From NCBI GenBank assembly GCA_034111325.1, contig JAWUXM010000051.1, positions 1 through 11,788 of the forward strand: 11,788 nucleotides of DNA. The letters run 5' to 3'. The notes beneath the pieces are model-generated. The model made no database searches and was not told where the DNA came from. It worked only from the letters and a program-made list of their open reading frames with translations. This DNA comes from JAWUXM01 sp034111325 (lineage in GTDB: Bacteria; Pseudomonadota; Alphaproteobacteria; Rickettsiales; JABIRX01). Both the position numbers and the translations under genes were made by a program. How positions within the stretch are numbered: the stretch's first letter is position 1; the number at the start of each line of letters is the position of its first letter. Shown here piece by piece: positions 7,267-11,788 of this stretch.

Positions 7267-7290
7267 ATATTGCCAAATTAAGGAACAAAT

Positions 7291-7659
7291 ATGCCTAGAG
7301 TCATTGGTATCGACATCCCGGGGAATAAAAGATTGGTAATTTCCCTGACCTATATCTTCGGAGTAGGAAAAACCCTTGCTAAGCAGATCATTGAAGAACT
7401 CCAGTTCGACCTGATTATGAAGGCCAATAGTCTGACAGAAGAAGACATTGCTCGCATCAACGCATATTTACAGACTAAGTGTGTAGTAGAGGGTGATCTG
7501 AGGCGCCAGACCCAGAACAACATCAAACGTCTCATCGGGATCAACTGCTATCGTGGCATGAGACATCGATCAGGCTTGCCGGTTAGAGGGCAGCGTACCC
7601 GTACGAATTCCAGAACTAGGAAGGGTAAGCGCAAAACCGTAGCGAATAAGAAAATTTAA
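7291..7659 (+). CDS. rpsM: 30S ribosomal protein S13
   Basis: S13 lies in the 30S head, pairs with S19 and contacts P-site tRNA and L5 through intersubunit bridges. The 122-residue product begins MPRVIGIDIPGNKRLVISL and has the helix-two-turn-helix core containing YIFGVGKTLAKQII (~22-35). The C-terminal tail holds the signature CYRGMRHRSGLPVRGQRTRTNSRTRKG (about residues 87-113) and a Lys/Arg-rich end. A TAAGGA ribosome-binding site sits about eight bases before the ATG. It heads the alpha-type block here. Confidence 0.98.
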   Translation: MPRVIGIDIPGNKRLVISLTYIFGVGKTLAKQIIEELQFDLIMKANSLTEEDIARINAYLQTKCVVEGDLRRQTQNNIKRLIGINCYRGMRHRSGLPVRGQRTRTNSRTRKGKRKTVANKKI

Positions 7660-7682
7660 TGACCGTTAGAGGAGAATAAAGC

Positions 7683-8099
7683 TTGGCAAAGCAAGATCAG
7701 AAAGCCCCCCCTAAAAGGGCGGGAGTCAGAGTCAAGAAGAAGATCCAGCGTACAGTGCCATCGGGAATTGCACATGTCAAAGCTACCTTCAACAATACTA
7801 TTGTAAGTATTACTGATCTAGCGGGTAACGTGATATCCTGGGCATCTGCCGGGAAAGCGAACTTTGCTGGATCTAGGAAATCATCGGCTTTTGCAGCAAC
7901 AGTTGCAGCGCAAAATGCAGCTCGTGAAGCTATGGTCGTAGGTATGAAAGAGTGTGAGGTCAATTTGTGTGGACCTGGAGCAGGACGCGAGTCTGCTGTG
8001 AGAGGCCTTCAAAGTGCAGGCTTATCCATCACTATCATACGAGACCGCACACCTGTACCACATAATGGTTGCAGAGCACGTAAGCGCAGACGCGTATAA
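7683..8099 (+). CDS. rpsK: 30S ribosomal protein S11 (TTG start)
   Basis: S11 sits on the 30S platform, near the mRNA exit and E-site. The 138-residue product starts at TTG 7683, chosen because a strong AGAGGAG element (7668-7674) lies eight bases upstream and the following residues AKQDQKAPPKRAGVRVKKK give a normal basic S11 tail; no ATG is available before the conserved core. The core shows GIAHVKATFNNTIVSITDLAGN (~29-50), SAGKANFAGSRKSSAFAA (~55-72) and the C-terminal DRTPVPHNGCRARKRRRV. rpoA follows with no rpsD (S4) between, unlike the E. coli alpha operon. Confidence 0.97.
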   Translation: MAKQDQKAPPKRAGVRVKKKIQRTVPSGIAHVKATFNNTIVSITDLAGNVISWASAGKANFAGSRKSSAFAATVAAQNAAREAMVVGMKECEVNLCGPGAGRESAVRGLQSAGLSITIIRDRTPVPHNGCRARKRRRV

Positions 8100-8122
8100 G
8101 CTAAACCTGAGAGGATCTAGAT

Positions 8123-9220
8123 ATGGCAGTCAAGTATGGCAAATTCGAAATGCCAGATAAAATTAGGGTAGACGATGCTTCAAAGACACAAACCTTTGCT
8201 AAGTTCATCGTTGAGCCTTTTGAGAGAGGATTTGGACATACAGTCGGCAATACTCTGCGCAGAATCCTGCTTGGAGCGTTAGAGGCCCCTGCCATTCTCT
8301 CTGTACGCATAGAAGGCGTACCTCACGAGTATATGGCCATTGAGGGTGTTACGCAGGACATGATTCATATTATTTTGAATCTTAAGGGCTCTCTGTTGAG
8401 AAATTTGAGTGATCGTGACAATAATCACCCTCGCGAAGTGTATCATCTCGTTAAACAGCTCGATATTACAGATGAGCTGATCGAGAAGAACGGAGGGGAA
8501 TATAGGGTAGTTCTGAAAGACTTGATCGACTCACCTGAGTATGAAATCGTTAATCCGAACCATCATATTTTCACTGCTACAAAACCGATGTCTAAGCGTG
8601 TAGATATTCGTATTTCTAATGGACGTGGATATGTGCCATCGGAGAGACACAATTTCGAAAGAATGCAGGATGAGATCATTATCGATGCAGCTTTTTCTCC
8701 GGTTCGTCTTGTAAACTACACTGTTGAAAATACTCGTGTAGGTCAGGATACTGATTACGACAGGCTGATTCTTGAAGTAACAACGGATGGTCGAGTCACA
8801 CCAGTTGAAGCTCTAGCATTTGCTGCGCAGATTTCTATACAGCATATGCATGTATTCGAAGCGATTAAGTCGCATTCGATCGTCTTCGACAAAGGTGAGG
8901 CGATTATCAATCGTGACCGTGATGAGATTCTTGCTAAGCTGGCTTTGAGAATCAATGAAATCGAGCTATCGGTCCGTTCTACAAATTGTTTAGCTAACGC
9001 AAATATCGATACTATCGGTGAGCTTGTAGTTATGCCGGAATCAGAGATGCTGAGATTTAGGAACTTCGGCAAGAAATCTCTAACTGAGATTAAGCAGAAG
9101 CTGGATGAGCTTGGATTGTCTCTAGGTATGGATCTAGCTAAGTACAACATCAATCGTGATAACATCAAGACAATCATCCAGAATTATCAGCAAGAAAAAG
9201 TGGGAAATGTTGAAGTATGA
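8123..9220 (+). CDS. rpoA: DNA-directed RNA polymerase subunit alpha
   Basis: The alpha subunit dimerises to nucleate RNA polymerase assembly; its C-terminal domain contacts promoter UP elements and activators. The 365-residue product has the N-terminal dimerisation motif EPFERGFGHTVGNTLRRILL (residues 31-50) and the second NTD block TPVEALAFAAQI (~226-237). The C-terminal domain (~275-338) contains ELSVRSTNCL, keeping R285 and N288, the equivalents of E. coli R265 and N268 used for UP-element DNA contact, and GKKSLTEIK (316-324). The tail after LSLGMDL extends ~28 residues. A GAGAGGAT element precedes the ATG. Its TGA overlaps the rplQ start by four bases. Confidence 0.98.
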   Translation: MAVKYGKFEMPDKIRVDDASKTQTFAKFIVEPFERGFGHTVGNTLRRILLGALEAPAILSVRIEGVPHEYMAIEGVTQDMIHIILNLKGSLLRNLSDRDNNHPREVYHLVKQLDITDELIEKNGGEYRVVLKDLIDSPEYEIVNPNHHIFTATKPMSKRVDIRISNGRGYVPSERHNFERMQDEIIIDAAFSPVRLVNYTVENTRVGQDTDYDRLILEVTTDGRVTPVEALAFAAQISIQHMHVFEAIKSHSIVFDKGEAIINRDRDEILAKLALRINEIELSVRSTNCLANANIDTIGELVVMPESEMLRFRNFGKKSLTEIKQKLDELGLSLGMDLAKYNINRDNIKTIIQNYQQEKVGNVEV

Positions 9221-9642
9221 GACATGGAAAGCACACATTTAAGGTAGGCCGCACTGCTTCGCATCGTCGCAGCATGCTGTGCAATATGCTTAAATCTTTA
9301 ATTGAAAATGAAAGAATTACTACTACTATAGTTAAAGCTAAAGAACTTCGTAGGCATGCTGATCGTATGATCACATTGGCGAAGAAAGATACATTGGCTT
9401 CTCGAAGGCATGCTATTTCAAGTCTACATATTTGCTTTAACCCATTGACTGCGGAAGAAGCTCGCAATGCTAAAGCGGGTGACACGAGCGCATGTTCAAG
9501 AGACCGTATTGTTATCGGAAAGTTATTTAGTGTGCTAAAAGACCGATTTGCTGAGCGAAACGGTGGATACACACGAATTATCAAGGCCGGATCACGAATC
9601 GGAGATGGTGCACCAACCTGTATCATTGAATATCTACCCTAG
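9217..9642 (+). CDS. rplQ: 50S ribosomal protein L17
   Basis: L17 binds 23S rRNA near the peptide tunnel exit on the solvent side. The 141-residue product begins MRHGKHTFKVGRTASHRRSM and continues with NMLKSLIENERITTTIVKAKELRRHADRMITLAKK (about residues 23-57, with the RITTT and AKELR motifs). It ends GGYTRIIKAGSRIGDGAP, the C-terminal signature. The ATG lies inside the rpoA stop (ATGA overlap), so its translation is probably coupled to rpoA. It ends in TAG nine bases before a strong hairpin. Confidence 0.98.
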   Translation: MRHGKHTFKVGRTASHRRSMLCNMLKSLIENERITTTIVKAKELRRHADRMITLAKKDTLASRRHAISSLHICFNPLTAEEARNAKAGDTSACSRDRIVIGKLFSVLKDRFAERNGGYTRIIKAGSRIGDGAPTCIIEYLP

Positions 9643-9651
9643 TTTCTCTTA

Positions 9652-9680
9652 TGCGTTTGCTGTCTCTAACAGCAAACGCA
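9652..9680 (+). terminator. Hairpin after rplQ, probable transcription terminator
   Basis: TGCGTTTGCTGT (9652-9663) and ACAGCAAACGCA (9669-9680) form a perfect 12-bp stem with a five-base CTCTA loop, directly after the rplQ stop. The following bases, CTTTCTT, are pyrimidine-rich but not a clean T-run, so termination may be partial or assisted. Its position between the end of the ribosomal block and the gap promoter supports a terminator role. Confidence 0.75.
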
Positions 9681-9748
9681 CTTTCTTGAGACCCTTTCTT
9701 CATTCTTTGTTCCTGTATTAAAATATTTTTTGTCCGAAAAATCCTGAC

Positions 9749-9777
9749 TTTACATATCCTCATGAATCAGGTATTCT
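9749..9777 (+). promoter_or_regulatory. Candidate sigma70-type promoter of gap
   Basis: TTTACA (9749-9754; five of six to TTGACA) is separated by exactly 17 bases from TATTCT (9772-9777; four of six to TATAAT). The expected start is near 9783-9785, giving a leader of about 20 bases before the gap ATG. The segment lies after the rplQ hairpin and in an AT-rich intergenic stretch. CCTGA at 9743-9747 and TCAGG at 9767-9771 form a short inverted repeat flanking the spacer, possibly by chance. Confidence 0.55.
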
Positions 9778-9804
9778 AGAACTGAACATAGACGAGTGAT
9801 GTGA

Positions 9805-10812
9805 ATGCCTATACGAATCGCAATCAATGGTTTCGGACGCATTGGAAGGGCTGTAGCTAGAATCGTCATGAAGCATCCAAACATAGAGTTGGTAGCTGTC
9901 AATGACCTTGTTCCAGCTGACAATCTAGCCTATTTATTTAAGCATGATACTGTTCATGGCACGTATTCTGAACCTGTACGATGCGATGAGAAAGCGATTC
10001 ACGTAAATAATCATCAGTTCGAAGTTTATGGAGAAAAGGATCCGGCCAAGTTGCCTTGGAAGAAGTTGAATGTCGATTACGTCGTAGAGTCGACAGGCCG
10101 TTTTACACATAGAGATGAAGCTAGGAAGCATATAGAGGCTGGAGCAAAGCGTGTATTGATTACAGCGCCTGGGAAGGAGGGAGTACCTACCTTTGTCATG
10201 GGTGTGAATCACACGGATTACGATCCAGCAAAAGACGATGTTCTTAGCAATGCATCTTGTACGACAAATTGCCTGGCACCGATTTGTAAAGTCCTGCTCG
10301 ATCATTTTGGAATCGAAGAAGGCTTGATGACAACGGTGCATTCGCTCACGGCATCCCAGCCCACGGTCGATGGACCGTCTCAAAAGGATTGGCGGGGTGG
10401 CCGAGCAGCAGGACACAATATTATTCCGGCATCCACTGGTGCAGCAAAAGCAGTTACGCTTTGTTTGCCAGAGCTTAAGGGTAAACTAACTGGAATGGCA
10501 CTACGCGTTCCTACTCTGGATGTCTCTGTAGTCGACTTGACGGTACGACTTACAAAGGAAGCAGATTATGAAGAAATATGCAGTGCAATGGTCGAGGCCT
10601 CGCAGAATCGCATGAAAGGAATACTTGCTGTGACAGATGAGCAGGTTGTTTCATCCGATTTTATCGGCACTAGATATTCTGCCATATTCGATAAGATGGC
10701 AGGAATTGCATTGAACCGTCGTTTTTACAAATTGATCGCTTGGTATGACAACGAGATGGGCTATTCTTACAGAGTAGTCGATTTGCTTGAATATATGGCA
10801 TCTCGGGAATGA
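9805..10812 (+). CDS. gapA: Glyceraldehyde-3-phosphate dehydrogenase, NAD-dependent type
   Basis: This glycolytic enzyme oxidatively phosphorylates glyceraldehyde 3-phosphate to 1,3-bisphosphoglycerate with reduction of NAD+ in the cytosol. The 335-residue product is full length. It has the Rossmann start IRIAINGFGRIGR (residues 3-15) with Asp34 (VNDL), as in NAD-preferring forms; the active site SNASCTTNC, with catalytic Cys152; His179 in TTVHSLTASQ; the DGPSQKDWRGGR loop; and the C-terminal WYDNEMGYS. The ribosome-binding site is weak (GAGTGATGTGA just upstream). Its place directly after rplQ matches the Chlamydia order as recalled, and its own promoter and the preceding hairpin suggest separate transcription. 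Confidence 0.97.
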   Translation: MPIRIAINGFGRIGRAVARIVMKHPNIELVAVNDLVPADNLAYLFKHDTVHGTYSEPVRCDEKAIHVNNHQFEVYGEKDPAKLPWKKLNVDYVVESTGRFTHRDEARKHIEAGAKRVLITAPGKEGVPTFVMGVNHTDYDPAKDDVLSNASCTTNCLAPICKVLLDHFGIEEGLMTTVHSLTASQPTVDGPSQKDWRGGRAAGHNIIPASTGAAKAVTLCLPELKGKLTGMALRVPTLDVSVVDLTVRLTKEADYEEICSAMVEASQNRMKGILAVTDEQVVSSDFIGTRYSAIFDKMAGIALNRRFYKLIAWYDNEMGYSYRVVDLLEYMASRE

Positions 10813-10856
10813 AACCATGGCGATACTAGCAAACCCTAATACTTACGGAACTCTCA

Positions 10857-11636
10857 GTGAATTTTACCCGAGAACCTATTATAGAGACAGTGATCACCCC
10901 TCGAGAAGGTTGCAAACTACTTGTGCGCAACAGCAAAGGGGGAGGACAAGAAGACTATTTTGTTGATGCCGTCGAAGTTGTTTCGTTCGGACATTCCTTT
11001 TTCTTTCGCTCACAAGAGCGTCCGAAATCATTTATGGTCCCAGTTGGCGACTATGAAATACTTGAGCTAAAAGAGACCCGTATGGTCTTGAAAAACTCAG
11101 GATCTGAACGCTCAATCAAGATTGGTGGCGGGCGCGATACACCGCCTCCTCGCCAACAACCTCAGCCACAGCAGGTGCGTGTTGTTGAGCCTGAAGAGCC
11201 CGCTGAAGAGTCTGCTCAAGATCCTACAGCTGATCGAGGAGTAGATAAGAAGAGAGGACGTCGTTCACGCCGTCGCAGAACTCCTTCTACTTCCTCTGAA
11301 GCAAAAAGTGAATCTGTGTCTGGTCTCCAGCAAGAAGATGGCGTTGAATCTGAAGTTAGCGGGAGAGAGATTGGGGAGGCCGCACCATCTTTTATCTCCA
11401 AATTGTTTCCTCCGCCCACTACGCTTATTAAAGAAACTCTCAGCCGTTATAAAACGAGTGAAGCGGGAATTATAATTCAGACAAAAGCTGAGGTTGATGC
11501 TGCAAACGAGGGTATTTTTGAGCATCCTGTAGAAGCTGAAAAGACGCCTTCTCCCGCAAAAGAGCCTGAGGAAATCTCTCTTCCTGATGCAGATGTTATG
11601 CCTTTGGATGATGATGAGACCAAAGTCGAGGATTAA
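10857..11636 (+). CDS. Uncharacterised protein with compact N-terminal region and charged low-complexity tail
   Basis: The 259-residue product belongs to no family I recognise. Residues ~1-92 look globular, rich in beta-type alternating hydrophobics (KLLVRNS, EVVSFGHSFFFRS, GDYEILELKETRMVL). Residues 96-106 are Pro/Gln-rich, 111-122 acidic, and 131-142 strongly basic (KKRGRRSRRRRT), followed by Ser/Thr and acidic sequence, a short segment SFISKLFPPPTTLIKETL (178-195) and an acidic C-terminus ending DDDETKVED. No signal peptide or membrane segment is visible. The start is GTG at 10857, weakly supported by GGA at 10847-10849; an in-frame stop at 10827 limits upstream extension. It starts 44 bases after gap and may be co-transcribed with it. 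The basic patch could bind nucleic acid, which is inference only. Confidence 0.8.
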   Translation: MNFTREPIIETVITPREGCKLLVRNSKGGGQEDYFVDAVEVVSFGHSFFFRSQERPKSFMVPVGDYEILELKETRMVLKNSGSERSIKIGGGRDTPPPRQQPQPQQVRVVEPEEPAEESAQDPTADRGVDKKRGRRSRRRRTPSTSSEAKSESVSGLQQEDGVESEVSGREIGEAAPSFISKLFPPPTTLIKETLSRYKTSEAGIIIQTKAEVDAANEGIFEHPVEAEKTPSPAKEPEEISLPDADVMPLDDDETKVED

Positions 11637-11646
11637 TCTCTAAATC

Positions 11647-11671
11647 AAGGCCTGCACTCTATGCAGGCCTT
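11647..11671 (+). terminator. Hairpin after the uncharacterised gene, possible terminator
   Basis: AAGGCCTGCA (11647-11656) and TGCAGGCCTT (11662-11671) make a perfect 10-bp stem closed by a five-base CTCTA loop, 10 bases after the stop codon. The bases that follow (GCATTCAAC) contain no T-run, so it is not a textbook intrinsic terminator; it may act with Rho, or as a 3' end stabiliser. Confidence 0.6.
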
Positions 11672-11712
11672 GCATTCAACTCAATCAATTGCCTATCCTA
11701 TCTTTATTATCT

Positions 11713-11788
11713 GCTTGGATGGTGGAATGGTAGACACAGGGGACTTAAAATCCCCTGGTAGCAATACCGTGGGGGTTCGAGTCCCCCT
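11713..11788 (+). tRNA. tRNA-Leu, anticodon UAA (partial, 3' end outside window)
   Basis: The acceptor 5' strand GCTTGGA (11713-11719) is followed by a D-arm region, then an anticodon arm GGGGA-CTTAAAA-TCCCC (11739-11755) with anticodon TAA at 11746-11748. The long variable arm (GGTAGCAATACC type) marks a class II tRNA, and the T-arm GGGGG-TTCGAGT-CCCCC (11771-11787) is complete. Only the first base of the 3' acceptor strand is inside the window. It would decode UUA and probably UUG. No convincing promoter is seen; TTGCAT (11670-11675) with TATCCT (11694-11699) is a weak candidate. Confidence 0.93.

Noticed and set aside
8755..9626. Long antisense open frames opposite rpoA and rplQ, and similar ones elsewhere on the minus strand
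   Set aside because: They mirror highly conserved + strand genes, show no family motifs of their own and lack independent start signals.
86..9642. Genome-wide reassignment of TAG to an amino acid
   Set aside because: rpsS, rplP, rplX, rpsH, rplF and rplQ end in TAG at normal family lengths, so TAG serves as a stop in this genome; only a local readthrough or a suppressor remains possible for rplR.
10390..10415. A GGTGGCCGAGC string resembling a tRNA-Ser/Leu D-arm
   Set aside because: It lies within the conserved KDWRGGR region of gap and no acceptor, anticodon or T-arm surrounds it.
10817..10970. Small open frame starting at ATG 10817 after gap, overlapping the uncharacterised gene
   Set aside because: It has no recognisable motif or good ribosome-binding site, and it overlaps the longer 259-codon frame, whose composition and length are more gene-like. 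A misplaced N-terminus of that gene cannot be fully excluded.
11713..11788. tRNA-Leu as an integration site of a mobile element
   Set aside because: No integrase, repeat or foreign-looking genes are seen in the window, and the 3' end of the tRNA, where an attachment site would lie, is outside it.

Overview
The window is the distal two thirds of a bacterial S10-spc-alpha ribosomal protein supercluster, followed by a glyceraldehyde-3-phosphate dehydrogenase gene, a low-complexity protein of unknown function and the start of a leucine tRNA. All genes lie on the + strand. Gene order points to the phylum Chlamydiota. rpsN is absent between rplE and rpsH, rpmD between rpsE and rplO, rpmJ after secY and rpsD between rpsK and rpoA; secY runs almost directly into rpsM; and gap follows rplQ, as recalled for Chlamydia trachomatis. 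Sequence divergence from classical Chlamydia suggests an environmental (Parachlamydiales-like) member, but this is inference from memory and not a database result.

Layout: 1-86 is the 3' end of rplB. 86-4870 holds rpsS, rplV, rpsC, rplP, rpmC, rpsQ, rplN, rplX, rplE, rpsH, rplF and rplR, packed with gaps of 0-21 bases and one 4-base overlap. 4884-7234 holds rpsE, rplO and secY. A 56-base gap with a plausible promoter precedes the alpha-type block rpsM-rpsK-rpoA-rplQ (7291-9642). A perfect 12-bp hairpin (9652-9680) ends that block. gap (9805-10812) has its own sigma70-like promoter at 9749-9777 and is followed by a 259-residue uncharacterised protein (10857-11636), a 10-bp hairpin (11647-11671) and tRNA-Leu(UAA), which runs off the right edge.

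The gene products work together in the small subunit (S19, S3, S17, S8, S5, S13, S11), the large subunit (L2, L22, L16, L29, L14, L24, L5, L6, L18, L15, L17), the Sec translocon (SecY) and RNA polymerase (alpha). Start codons overlap the preceding stop in rplB/rpsS, rpmC/rpsQ, rpsE/rplO and rpoA/rplQ, which implies translational coupling.

The most unusual observation is in rplR. The reading frame is interrupted by an in-frame TAG at 4769-4771, after codon 87. The remaining 32 codons continue in the same frame and encode an intact, conserved L18 C-terminus. This is a single-codon interruption of a core 5S rRNA-binding protein, not a frameshift. It could be a base-calling error, a recent nonsense mutation, or genuine readthrough or suppression. 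No mobile element, CRISPR array, phage gene or other evidently new multi-gene system is visible.
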